From Pipra filicauda (lineage: Eukaryota; Chordata; Aves; Passeriformes; Pipridae), in the NCBI RefSeq assembly GCF_003945595.2, contig NW_024104508.1, forward strand, positions 1 to 64,000: 64,000 nucleotides of DNA. Reading direction: 5' to 3'. How positions within the stretch are numbered: position 1 is the stretch's first letter; every line of letters begins with the position of its first letter. The notes beneath the pieces are model-generated. The model searched no databases. It saw nothing but the letters and a program-made list of their open reading frames with translations, and was not told the origin of the DNA. Shown here piece by piece: positions 1-33,143 of the stretch. A program made the translations under genes and the position numbers.

Positions 1-690
1 TTTATTTTAAATCCAGTGAGTTACTTTGTTTCCACTTACATGGGTCAAAGGCTAAGACTGACAATTTCAAAAAGAACACCGGTAAAAAGTCTCTTAATGA
101 ACTAACCCATCAACAGGGATATCCAGCTTCACTCACATCTGCACTATGAATCAAGCCAGTACTTGGCTGAGATGCTGGCTGGTGCCAGAAGGAATAGCTG
201 AAGTCCTTTACTTGCTCTTTTGCAGGAAAAAACCTAAACCACCATTACTATGTTAGCTTTAGGTATAGTTTAATTTTCCTGTTCTCTTTCTTCCCCTTTC
301 TCCTCCTCAACACAAGACCCAGATTTGTTTCTTGCATATGTTTTTTTTTTGTTTTGTTTTCATAGAAGACGCCTTGTTTCTCCAAGTTTCCACTGGTGTG
401 GAAGAATGCACATAAAATCTATGATATTTGAGACAACGTACAAGGAAGAAAAAGGCAGAATTATATATGGAGGGGGTAACAAAGGGGAGCTCAGTCATAA
501 ACCTTGTATCATCGTGCAGTTAAGTCACCAAGTGTGGAGTTCTAGCTTGTTAGCCAGCATCTCGTTTGCATAAATGTTTCTGAACAATTTCTGTGTCACA
601 CACATACAAAAATCTATCCTAATGAAGTTTAATCACGTCTCCTGTTCTAGTCAAGAACAAAATCTTCTTCACCACACAAACAACAGATCT

Positions 691-706
691 TTTATTTATT
701 TTTATT
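691..706 (-). terminator. Cluster of OXSM polyadenylation signals
   Basis: On the minus strand three AATAAA hexamers lie at 706-701, 700-695 and 696-691, about 185-200 bp past the OXSM stop codon. That is a reasonable distance for a short 3' UTR. A further AATAAA at 6-1 could mark a longer form. Cleavage sites cannot be read directly. Confidence 0.6.
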
Positions 707-889
707 AAAATGAGTAAAAGAAGTTCCCTCTTTCTAAAAGAATTACTGATGTAAATTTTAGAGTGAATAAAGTTCTTATGCATCAAATGAGCAACTCTCA
801 AAGATGAGAAAAGATTACAGTACACACCAAGGGTAGAAGTACAGAAAATCATCACTGGTGCCATTTTTGCTCAACATTCTCAGCATAAG

Positions 890-1292
890 TTAAACACTTG
901 CAAAGCACAAAGTTGCATTAGTACCACCAAAACCAAACGAATTTGTGAGTGCTATACGCCGTTTTTCAGTTTTCCACTCCTGAGCAGTTAATGGAACGTA
1001 ATTGAGATCAAACTCTGCCTCTGTTTTCTGTAAGTTTAGAGTAGGTGGCAAAATTCCATGGTAACAGGACAGTGCAGTAAAAGCTGCTTCAATAGCTCCT
1101 GCAGCCCCCAAGAGATGTCCCGTTGCTCCTTTTGTTGAGGAAACCGCAATATTACGTGAGTGATCTTTAAAAAGTCTCTTGATTGCTTGATTCTCAGCAG
1201 CATCTCCTAGAGGTGTAGAAGTTGCATGTGCATTGACATATGTTACATCTTCAGGTTTGATCCCAGAATCTTTTATTGCTGCAGACATACAC
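890..1292 (-). CDS. OXSM: OXSM terminal coding exon
   Basis: 403 bp, residues 328 (completed) to 461 and a TAA stop at 892-890. The acceptor reads TTTTCCCCTAG just before 1292. The split Arg codon AG|G at the junction keeps the frame. The exon carries His350, Lys382 and His387 of the ketoacyl synthase active site. Confidence 0.96.
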
Positions 1293-4200
1293 CTAGGGGA
1301 AAAAAAGAAAACAGAATGCTGACTTTCCCAGTATATTTTTGTCAAATGGACAAACCAAAAGAAAAATGTTTATCAAATGTAAAAATCTGCTTTAGCAAAG
1401 ATGTAAATGACAACAGATGAATTCATCTAACTAAATACATTAGCATCTACATTTAGCTACCAGAGAAAAGTAGTAGATGTGAGGCCCAATATAAAATCAG
1501 ACTTGCTGTTAAAAATTCCACTGTTGGGAAAAATACAAAGAAGCTAAAACAATCAATCTCTATAGACTACATTATTATGTCAAAGACCCTTTTCAGTGTA
1601 AAATTTGAAAATATTTGAGAGAGAAATAACTACCTGACATTATTACAAAAATTTAGGTATGCTCTATCCAACAAAAATATTGGGAAATTAAAGCAAAAAT
1701 CTGCAGTCATCCTCCTCATGAGCTTCTTTTGCATGCTTTCCAGAGACTACAAAAATGTCTAGGAGATAGCACAAATTCCTATATTTCATTTTATAAGGAA
1801 ATTTACTGAAAGTCACACTCTTCTACCCTAATATGGTATGCTTTGTTTGACTCCTGACAACTTGTGGACTGTGACTGCCTCTATGAAACACGCTTTTTTA
1901 TGAAAAACACATAAGGATCACCACAGCTCCATACTGTGATTTTCTCACAGATTTCCAGCAGAAAGAAGGGAATTACTCAGACATTTCCTTGCACATACAA
2001 CTTAACCAAGAGCCTCTGAGCAAAAGACCACTGACTCTTTTGAAATTTATGAAAAATAAGTAAATAAAAGGAAGCTCAAAAAAAAAAAAGATAACACAGG
2101 CTTCTAAACAAATTTAAATGTCTCTAGTACAGCCTTCTATCCTTAGAAGCATCCAGTTTAGCTTACATTGGAGGCCACTGACACTCACTGTCGCTAGATA
2201 GTGAGCCGACTTTCAGGCAAAAAAGATTACTGATCAACCGTGAGATACATTAATTTAGTTAAATAGGTCATCTGCAACAAACATATTTACTTAAGAAGAT
2301 ACCAGATTACTTGTGTAGGACAATCTTTGTATGCACTCTCCTTAGTCTGGCTTTGCCTCTCCTTTCCTGCTGGTTTATTCCAACACATGTATTAGCCTCC
2401 TACTGAAGTAGTTATTAGAAGATGATAAAAACATATTCTGCTGATTTTTTTCTGATGTGGTAAATAAAATTCCTACAGAAAAGTAAGAGAAGCATATACA
2501 TTCCAGATTTAACCCATATACCACTGCAGTAACAAAATATTGGCTTGAAGACGGTATTAAAATGTATTATCTCATCTCAAGGGTGGAAAAGCGCAACATT
2601 TTGGAGATACCAAGATTAACTTTCAACTACTTCCTACTGTGAATTTAATTTATATGCTACTGCAATCATAAAATATACAAAAATTCGGTTACAATATATT
2701 GCCATATCATCTCAAGGGTAAGTAAGTCTGAAAATATGAGATAAGACACTTCTGATTACTCATCTCATACCTAAGTCTGCAGAACAATTAAATACGAATC
2801 AAATAGCATAGAGGGAAACATGGTATATTTATACTTCTAGAAAAATCTGTTAACCCAATAAAGATGCAAACACAGCTTTACAATACCATGAAGAAGTTTG
2901 ATCTATTTGTGCAGTGATATATTGAATTTTGATATTAAATATTCACATACGTTTGGAATAACGCAAACTAAACCTTTGCTAAAGATTCCAATGTCAACTC
3001 AGCAATAGTACTCAGCCTACATAAAACTCACCAACTGGTATACATAATTTAGCAAACAATTTAATTAGGTCAATGATAATGATTAGATAAGTATCGTCTA
3101 CTTGTGAACTGTTTTTGATGAGAAAAACATTGATGAAACTTTACCATTTCCCTAAGCAGTACTAAAGTGTATTTCTGTTATGCCCCTCTACCAACGCTCT
3201 TCATCTGAACTACTGAATATTTTAACAAACCAGGTCCTCCAAGTGCTCTACAGTTTTCACCACCTGAGATTTCCTGCAACAAATAACACGCTTTTGCAGG
3301 GGACAGCCTCTCTTCTCCGTGGACAAAGGATGAAGGAGAACCTAAAAAGGTTCTACTGCACCACAAAAATCTTAAAAAAGAGGTTTCCATTGAGACTTAT
3401 TTATGTGAACAGCTGTATACACCGAAAGCAAAATGTTTTCACACGAGAAAGTTTTTGTAACTCTATGAAAAAAGGCTGATTCTAGCAAAAACTGGCCTTC
3501 ACCGTGCTACTAAAAAAAGTATTGGGGAACAACAGTACCAGAAGCTCTTTCATTTTTCAGATTTTCAAGCTTTTGTAATATTAATTCAAGATTGAACAGC
3601 CTTTCTCTATGAAAAGCACACAGTAACAGAAACAAATGTACCCACTATAATTAACACATGAAGAAACTATTACAGTCAACATAGAGTTCTTACCTGAACG
3701 CACCATCTCCCTCTGGATTAGGTGCTGTTATGTGGCAAGCATCACCAGACAGTCCATAACCTAAAACTTCGGCATAGATCCTAGCACCTCTTTGTACGGC
3801 GTGTCCATACTCTTCCAAGACCAGCACAGCAGCACCCTCTCCCATTACAAACCCTTCTCTCTTCGAATCAAACGGTCGACAGGCCGTTTTAGGGCTCGAG
3901 TTAAAACTCGTGCTGAGGGCCCGAGCTCTTGCGAATCCAGCCAAAGACAAAGGACTAATGCAAGCCTCAGTCCCTCCAGCCAACATGACATCAGCATCAC
4001 CAGCAGCAATAAACCTAAAGGAGTCTCCAACTGCATGTGCGCCTGTGGTACAAGCGGTTGACACAGCGTGATTTGGCCCTTTCAGTTGGTACTTAATGCT
4101 GATATGGCCTGCTGCCATATTAACTAAAATCTTTGGCACAAAAAACGGGCTGACCTTATTGTAACCCTTTGTTTTAAATAAGGCAGCTGTGTCAGAAATT

Positions 4201-4676
4201 TCTTCCAGTGGAACCATTCCCATCCCAATTGCCACACCGGCACTTAAGCGATCCTGTTCAGACTGGGGAGACCAGCCGGAGTCCTTCATTGCTAGTTCTG
4301 CTGCACCGATGGCCATCACAGTGGCAGAACTCATGGATTTGATCTCTGACTTTGACACAAAGCTTTCTTCACTGAACTGACCCTCCTTTTTTCCCCTTGG
4401 CACACAAGCAGCCACTCTACATGGGATGCCTGCATATTCTTCCCCATCTAGTGATGTAATCCCACTGCCTCCTTCAAGAAGGTGCTTCCACACAAACTGA
4501 GTCCCCACACCAAGAGGGGACACTAAGCCAATACCTGTAACCACTACTTTCCTTCGACATGCAGGCAGTGACTTGCTGAAAGCTCTTCTGTGGTTTTGTA
4601 AATGTAGATTTAAATTCAGACTCCGGAGATGAAGATTTGCAACCTTTAACAGATCCTGCGAGTGCTGTGAGAACAT
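890..4676 (-). CDS. OXSM: OXSM, mitochondrial 3-oxoacyl-ACP synthase (two coding exons)
   Basis: Joining 4676-3694 to 1292-890 gives 1386 bp, 461 residues plus stop, close to the human length of 459. The enzyme condenses malonyl-ACP with acyl-ACP in mitochondrial type II fatty acid synthesis, the pathway that supplies octanoate for lipoate. Residues 1-40 are rich in Leu, Asn and Arg with few acidic residues, as expected of a mitochondrial presequence. Residues 43 onward ([12 protein letters not shown]) open the ketoacyl synthase fold. The active-site Cys209 lies in STACTTGAH. The catalytic His residues are His350 ([11 protein letters not shown]) and His387 ([11 protein letters not shown]), and Lys382 precedes the second. 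The C-terminal [10 protein letters not shown] loop is present. The start at 4676 has the perfect Kozak context GCCACCATG, and an upstream splice acceptor leaves a short 5' UTR in this exon. No frameshift or lost key residue is seen. The first, non-coding exon was not located. Confidence 0.97.
1293..3693 (-). other. OXSM: OXSM intron between the two coding exons
   Basis: About 2.4 kb of AT-rich intron with canonical GT donor and AG acceptor. I see no second gene, repeat family or RNA gene in it. Open frames here (for example 3180-3479) have no recognisable domain. Confidence 0.85.
3694..4676 (-). CDS. OXSM: OXSM first coding exon
   Basis: 983 bp coding, residues 1-327 plus two bases of codon 328. 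The donor is TTCAG|GTAAGA at 3694/3693. A pyrimidine-rich acceptor ending CTCCAG (exon from 4710) or TTACAG (exon from 4704) lies just upstream of the start codon, so this exon also holds about 30 bp of 5' UTR. It contains the presequence and the Cys209 nucleophile. Confidence 0.95.
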
Positions 4677-4710
4677 GGTGGCAATAATCACTTCAAGCAC
4701 ATTCCTGTAA

Positions 4711-5758
4711 CTGGAGGGGGAAGACACAAACACAACAATAAAACAGCCAGTGTGGAAAACATTCCAAGTACAATGAATTAATAACTTGCTTTTTACAAGA
4801 AAGCCTATTTTCAAACCTGTAGAAAGAGATGTAGTTTCTGTGTCTGTAATCAGGAATAGTACGAGTTATCATAGACAAGGCACAGAAACACAGTCACTTT
4901 GGGAATGCCTCTAGTGGCCTCATCTACCTTAAGCTGCTAATGAATATGAGTTTGCACTACTGTGGCCTGCAACACACTCTCTGGTTTTGCTGCAAAACTC
5001 TCCCCAGGGCTTTAACCACCAGATGGCTGAAGGTATGGACAATGAACATTAACAGCTTCATTCTTCTAAGGGCCAAAGTGTGTTCACCTTAAAGTGTATG
5101 TCCTAGCATTACCAAGTTAAAGATGTTGTTATCTCAACCTTCATGTCAGGCAGAACGGTCTCAAAAACTCAGAATAGAAGTCAATAAATTCTTCCTGGTT
5201 CTGCCACCAATGTAATTACATAGCTTGGACAAGAGTCCTCATCTTTCTACCTCCATCTATCCCTTATCAGCCTTGGGTATTTACACTGTCAGGGGACAGC
5301 ACCTGAAGTGGTTTGAGCAAGATGCGCTACACCACCACCTCCCATCGGCACACCCCACATATCAAGAGGGATGTCAAGCGATGGCAGAAGGCCACTGCTG
5401 AGCACGAATACTTCAGGTGGGACAAGAGGACCATGCCTAGCAGTGATGCTGCCATACTGCACCGCAGTCTCTCTCCCTTGCCTTGGCAACTGCCAGGTCC
5501 GGAGTTGGTCCAATTGCACGCATTTGGCATGCTGGAACGGGGCAGTGGCTGCAGCACAGCTCTGTCAACACCTACGATACCGGCTGCAACTGGTCACCTG
5601 CTTTTTGACTCATAAAAAGGGCAACTTGGCATCCCCAGCTCTTTGGTAAAATATAGGGAGCTGTATGGGGACTACACGGGGCTGCTGGGCTAACGCACTC
5701 CTGCTAAAACACCCCGAGCTGTGGCAGCACAAGTACGCAACAGCGATAATAAAGAATA
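4711..5758. other. OXSM 5' intron or upstream region, no gene recognised
   Basis: Presumed intron upstream of the first OXSM coding exon. From about 5280 to 5660 the composition becomes GC-richer and both strands are open for 75-100 codons (for example 5313-5615 plus), but no domain is recognised and no clean splice pair frames it. It could be an old retrocopy or simply GC-rich sequence. Confidence 0.5.
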
Positions 5759-5897
5759 TCACAGAATCATAGAATGGCCTGGGTTGGAAAGGACTTAAAG
5801 ATCATCTAGTTCCAACCCTGCTGCAGGGACACCTCTCACTAGAACGTGTTGCTCAAAGCCTCATCCAGCCTTGCCTTGTACACTTTCAGGGATGAGG
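5759..5897 (-). mobile_element. CR1 LINE 3' fragment
   Basis: Begins with the reversed CR1 3' end (ACAGAATCATAGAATGG) followed by the typical TTGGAAAGGACTTAAAGATC and a 3'-UTR-like body ending near CACTTTCAGGGATG. It is a 5'-truncated avian CR1 copy of about 140 bp, in the same orientation as OXSM. Confidence 0.9.
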
Positions 5898-5899
5898 AA

Positions 5900-6430
5900 T
5901 AAAATTAATAAATAATTATAGATTAAATTTTGTATATATTTTGTGTAACTATTTTTTAAAAAATAATTATAATGAAACAAAATTCTTTTTTTAAGGATGC
6001 CTGGTTTAGGGCATCCTTACCCTGACCCAAATCTGCCCCAAATCTGCCATTTTAGCTAAGCCAGTTAGCCTGGCCTTTATAAAGAGAGCCAGTATATATA
6101 AATACAGGTATACAATATATACATACTATATATATGTTACTATATATAGTATATAATACATTATATACGTAACATATACAACATATAGTACATATAAATA
6201 TGTACTATATATAACATATATAATAGAGCTCTGCAGTATTATATGTATATATTACATAACGTATAACATGTATATCCATATATCCTAAATATCTGTTATA
6301 TATAGTATAGCATATACAATGTGATGTATAACGTATTATTTATAATTATATATATAAATGCATGATAACGTATATGTGTGCGTGTGTACATATATGCGTG
6401 TATACATATATGTGTGTGTGCATACACCTA
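5900..6430. repeat. AT-rich tract with TATATA/ACATATA-type low-complexity repeats
   Basis: After an AT-rich lead-in (5900-6060), 6080-6430 is dominated by irregular TATATA, ACATATA and GTATA units. It then grades into TGTGTG/CATATA alternation at 6370-6430. It lies directly against the CpG island that starts near 6480. Purine-pyrimidine alternation makes cruciforms or slippage likely. Confidence 0.85.
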
Positions 6431-6479
6431 TGACTGCAGAGCTCTGTAAAGCAGCGCGTCCCACATCCCCACGCCGTCA

Positions 6480-6930
6480 CCCGGTGCCAGGTGCCAAGCC
6501 GTCCTGTTTAACCCAAGCAATGCCCGATACCTGCTCTGCGGGAAAACCAGGCGCGGGGCAACTTCCCCCGGAAACAAGCATTACCGGACGGCCCCGGCTG
6601 TTCAAAGGGTAGTGACTACTTTTAATGCCTACATCAGCAGTCAAACCCTGGCCCAAACGCACTGCCCTCCGCCGCCATTGCCGCCCCGCCCCGCTGGGAG
6701 CGGCTTCCCCCGCGGTCCCCACCGCCCTCCGCCTCAGCGGTACCTCCGCCGCCCGGGCTCCCCCCCCCGCTCCGCGATGGTTCGCTCTGCCTCCCGCTCC
6801 CGTTCCGGCGGCGCGGGGCCGCACCACGCGGCAGGCCGGGGGGGGGGGAAGAGGAGGAGGTACGCGCGGCCCAGCGGCGCTTCCTCTCGTCTGGCCCCGC
6901 CTCGCGGTGTAGGCGGGTGGGGAGCGAGGT
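6480..6930. promoter_or_regulatory. CpG island, candidate OXSM promoter
   Basis: GC-rich and CpG-dense from about 6480, densest at 6640-6910, including GC-box-like CCCCGCC runs and a 9-G stretch near 6839. It is the nearest CpG island upstream of the OXSM coding exons (about 2 kb). Assigning it to OXSM is inference. No clear untranslated exon with a strong donor was identified, and the other island at 9480-9900 is an alternative OXSM start. Confidence 0.6.
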
Positions 6931-7061
6931 GGTGTAAATAACCCAGGGAGCTGGAAAAGGCGAGGTTATCATTTCCTTCCCAAACCGCGTGATTAAACAC
7001 GCAAAGGAAGAGTAAGGAAACCCCCTCTCAAACAAACACACGGTCTCCGGTGGAGTAATAC

Positions 7062-7391
7062 GCAAGACCTTATCGCTCTCTGCAGCTGTTTGAATAGAGG
7101 CTGTAGACAGGTGGGAGTCTGTTTCACATTCTCCCAGGTAACAAGTGACAGAACCAGAGGAAATGGCCTCAAGTTGTGCCAGGGGAGGTTTAGATTGGAT
7201 ATTAGGAACGTTTTCTTCACTGGAAGCAGTTGTCTAGCATTTGACCAGGCTGCCGAGGGAAGTGGTGGAGTCACCGTCCCTGGGGGTGTTTAAAAGATGT
7301 GCAGACGTGACATTTGGGGACATGGTTTAGTGGTGGACTTGACAGCACTGGACTCAGTGATAGTAAAGATCTTTTCCAGTCTAAATGATTT
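7062..7391 (+). mobile_element. CR1 LINE 3' fragment
   Basis: Starts at the CR1 phrase ACCTTATCGCTCTCTGCAG. Translated pieces resemble the pol C-terminus ([14 protein letters not shown]). It then runs through the CR1 3' UTR (GGACATGGTTTAGTGGTGG) to TCCAGTCTAAATGATT. About 330 bp, 5' truncated, with interrupted frames. It lies between the two CpG islands. Confidence 0.93.
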
Positions 7392-9001
7392 CTTGAAAGT
7401 GCTCCTCCTCACGGATTCTGAAATGCTGGTAGAGAAGACAAAGACTAAATGATCACTGGCTTTACAGCAGAGTCTTGAGAATACAGGTACAAATATGCCA
7501 ACAGCACCAATGCACACGAGTAAACTATTTGTGGTTGCTGCTTCCAGCTGCAAGAATGGATGATCTGAATTGAGACCAAGCTGTGCCTGAAATGACATGT
7601 ACGAACAACTAGATTTTTACTTAGGACACTGCTATCTCACTTAAAATACACGAAGACTGAGAAGCTACCATGGCAGACCATAAAATGTGTGTCAAAGTCT
7701 CATCAACAGAGACATGAATTAATTACATAAATGGGGAGTTTACTTGTCAGGTGATACCTTTTATAGTGTAGGGCAGTAAGAAAACTGAAATCTGTTTACT
7801 TACACACAATACGATGATGCTTCTTAGCTGCAATCACAGCTACTTCTAAATACAAACCATAGCACATTAATGAAGCACCTACTGCAGTAAAAAAGGAAAA
7901 AAAAAAAACCTAGATGCCAAAAAGGAGGGAAATGAAGTACTTAGTATAGAAAAAAACTACTATTTTTAAATGAAGCATCTGTATTTAATTTCCCTTTAGA
8001 AATAATATTCCTTGGACATTTGTGTGTTAGTAATTTGTTGGAAGTTGGCACTTGGTCTTCTCAATTTTCATACAGCTTTCCTATAAGTACTTCCAAAGCA
8101 CTATTTACAAATGCTATACTTATATGCATTATATACTTTTGTTACACATATAGCAATTTAGTTAATCATTAAATTTCAGAGCGCAGCCAACATTCAGAGC
8201 CACATAACTATGTGAAAGACATGGAAAGGAAGTTAAAAGCTGAAGCAGCAGCCAAGGAACATCATCTTAAATTAAAATTTTATTACTTTGGTACCAATTT
8301 CATGATTCTGAGGGCTGTGTTAGTAACTTTTTTCAACAATACTAGTAGGAACAATAAGTGCAGTCTCAGCAAAAGTGAATTGCCCAGTGTTAAATCTCAG
8401 CTTTTGTGAGGGATATGTACCACTTCCTTTAAAAAATCACAGAAGCTGAGCAGTGACCTGTCAGAAGCAGACAGCAGAGCTAGAATGTAATGTCAGCTGC
8501 AAAATCAGGCTGAATTTCAAAGGCCTCTTTTGCTTGGAACTCTTTAAATCTGCATTCCTAAGAAAGCAAAGCCTCACCAGTCTTTGTGTCCAAGGTTCTT
8601 CATCGCAGTTCTTTCACTGGTAGCACAAATGTCTAGAAGCAGCCAACCAGGGCTTTTTAGCTTTGCTGGAACAGACTTTGGGTAGTGCTGGGCGAGGTGT
8701 TGGGGCAGGAGCGAGTTGCTTCAGTGGTATTCCACCCAGGTAGCCCAGGTGAGGCTGAAGGTTTGGCACCATCAGAGAGCATTGCCAAGCCAGGGCAGTA
8801 GAGAAGGAGATTTATATCCTTGAGGATGTTACTGCCTGCCAAGGGGCTCCTGATGTTTCAAAATGTGGAATATGTAAAAATTTTTTTAGGACAGGATGTT
8901 TTTTGATGTTTGATCTTTGTCTACTTTCAAGCCGAATCAACAAGAAAGGAGATTTAATCAAGCTCTAAGTGATGGTCCAGGTGTCAGAAAGAAAAATTGC
9001 T
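7392..9001. other. Intergenic spacer with no recognised feature
   Basis: About 1.6 kb of moderately AT-rich sequence between the CR1 fragment and the LTR. No coding exon, known repeat or RNA gene is seen. Poly-A at about 7890-7908 is the only simple repeat of note. Confidence 0.6.
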
Positions 9002-9406
9002 TGTTGAAAGAATTGCTTTGTTAAGGTTTAGGGCTCGACATGTTTCAATGATCTCAGACCTAGGGAAAGGTTAACAAAGCATGGGAAGAAGGATGTACCA
9101 CTGGTAGTGGACACAAAGAATGCAGAATTTACTGCCCACAAGGACATTTGGCAGAACCCCCTAGATAAGGAAAAAACTCAACCAATAGAAGCCTAATTAA
9201 TAAGAGAACTAGGTAAATTACCGCCAATGAACATTAATGCCTTTGTTCGCTAACATGTATAAATAGCGAAAAGTTTTGGTAGTCGTCGTGCCGGCTTTGT
9301 GGATTTGCCACGCAGCACCCCTTTCTGAGCAGAACTGTAAATAAATCAAATACATCCACTCCGTGTGTGGATCGGCCTCTTGCACACCGGGAGAAAGAAC
9401 CTAGTT
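9002..9406 (+). mobile_element. Endogenous-retrovirus-type LTR, probably solo with a short internal remnant
   Basis: The stretch opens with TGTTGAAAG and has an ordered set of LTR-like signals. These are a CCAAT box at 9182-9186, TATAAATAG at 9258-9266, AATAAA at 9340-9345, then the segment TTGCACACCGGGAGAAAGAA typical of avian LTR ends and a close at ACAACG. A primer-binding-site-like TGGTGTGACCGGG begins at 9407. No gag, pol or env frame follows, so only the LTR and perhaps 50-70 bp of leader remain. No target-site duplication was recognised and the ends are approximate. It is in the same orientation as NGLY1, with its TATA box about 400 bp from the NGLY1 start codon. Confidence 0.72.
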
Positions 9407-9551
9407 CGGGACAACGTGGTGTGACCGGGAGATCCCGCTGCACTGGGGGATCGGGAATGTATTAACCCCCCTCTGGCCCTTTAAGGCCCCCCCACCTCAC
9501 GCACGAGCTGTGGGTGCGGCGTCTGCGCGCAGTGACCGCGCCGCTCCCCCC

Positions 9552-9561
9552 GCGCATGCGT
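9552..9561. promoter_or_regulatory. NRF1-like site 1
   Basis: GCGCATGCGT matches the palindromic NRF1 consensus GCGCATGCGC at nine of ten bases. It lies 110 bp upstream of the NGLY1 start codon. Confidence 0.7.
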
Positions 9562-9614
9562 GATGGGGCGGGCGGTGCTGCCCGGCGGAGGGCGGTGACC
9601 TCGTCGCTCCCATT

Positions 9615-9624
9615 GCGCATGCGT
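9615..9624. promoter_or_regulatory. NRF1-like site 2
   Basis: A second identical GCGCATGCGT lies exactly 63 bp after the first, 47 bp upstream of the NGLY1 start codon, within a partly duplicated promoter block. Confidence 0.7.
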
Positions 9625-9670
9625 TTGGCGCAGTGGCGGGGGCGGGCGGTGCCGCTGGGTGGGGGGAGCG

Positions 9671-31911
<22,241 letters not shown>

Positions 31912-33143
31912 GAATCTGAACTGCAGAGATGTGCTTTGGATTCCTTGAAGACATTATACTATGGATACAACACGAAGATTTGGTTGGCAATTCTTCTTCA
32001 TCCTGCTGGCAGTTTATTTCCTGTTTCACTGCTTTCATTAAACCAACTTGAAACTGCACATGTATTGAATAGGTAAACATCACAATGAAAACCTCTTTGT
32101 CTGTAAAAACAAACACCAAAATTAAGGCATCGAACCATAAAGTATCTTTTCTTAAACTTTACAGTGAAAACAAAATAATTTTTAGGAAGCAAAACTCGAC
32201 CATAGGCGCACAAAGCAGTTGTACTTGATTTTAATTTGGAGTTTTGAGATTGGCTTGCTGTTTTTTGGGGTTTTTTTAATAATCTACTTGGAAAAACAGT
32301 TTTAATTCTGTTTCCCAATTACAACAGATGCTTTTGATGATCTTAAAATATTTTAAAGAATAGTAGAAAATTTAGACATTTTAAAGAAAAATATGATTTT
32401 GTGTAATATCAGAAGTGCTGAAATTAAGTTAGTTTCAAGATTACTTCAAAATTTCCTTGTTGCAATCTAAGTATTAAAACTGTATTTAATACTTAGAAAT
32501 ATTTTGAAGCCTGAAGATTGCTAGAAGCTAATTTTGAAAGAAGTGGTCACATGTACCTAAAATTGTCATAGCCTGTGGTATGAAATTGAGACTTAAAACT
32601 AAGTAAGAAATCACAATTTTTTTCTATGAAAAAATAGGTTATTAATTATAAATACTTTTTAATGATACAAATTCAGATTTGCTTAATAAATCTTTTTAAA
32701 AGTAGGCATGTAGGTTGAAATCTTCTTAAGCTGTTGTCCTGAGTTGCTTTGAATAGTATACCCAAATTTGATGTAAAAATATATACAAATTTTCTGTTCG
32801 TTAATGCAGTGTTTAAATTTATTTTCAGTCATATAATAAAAAAATGAAAAAATGCCATCCAGGAGATGTCAGATGTTGCAGTGCTGTGAATAAAGCATGG
32901 AGTGAATGTTCAAATTAGATAGTCTTTATCAGAGAATCTGAGGAAGGCTGTGGCTGGGTACAAGAAATTTTCTATTATAGGACTAAAATACAAAGTTCAA
33001 ACTGTAGTTTTATTTCAAAATAAGTGAGAATTAGGGTTGATGTTCTCAAGATGAGTGGTTTTAAAGTTTTTCTTATATTTTCTGGCCTTTCCAACCTCTG
33101 TATATTTGAAATTATTGTCAAAAATAATTTTTGTTGAAATAAA
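31912..33143 (+). other. NGLY1: NGLY1 3' UTR with candidate polyadenylation signals
   Basis: AT-rich sequence after the NGLY1 stop. AATAAA hexamers on the plus strand lie at 32685-32690, 32835-32840, 32889-32894 and 33138-33143. Which one is used cannot be decided from sequence, so the UTR length could be about 0.8 to 1.25 kb. Confidence 0.65.
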
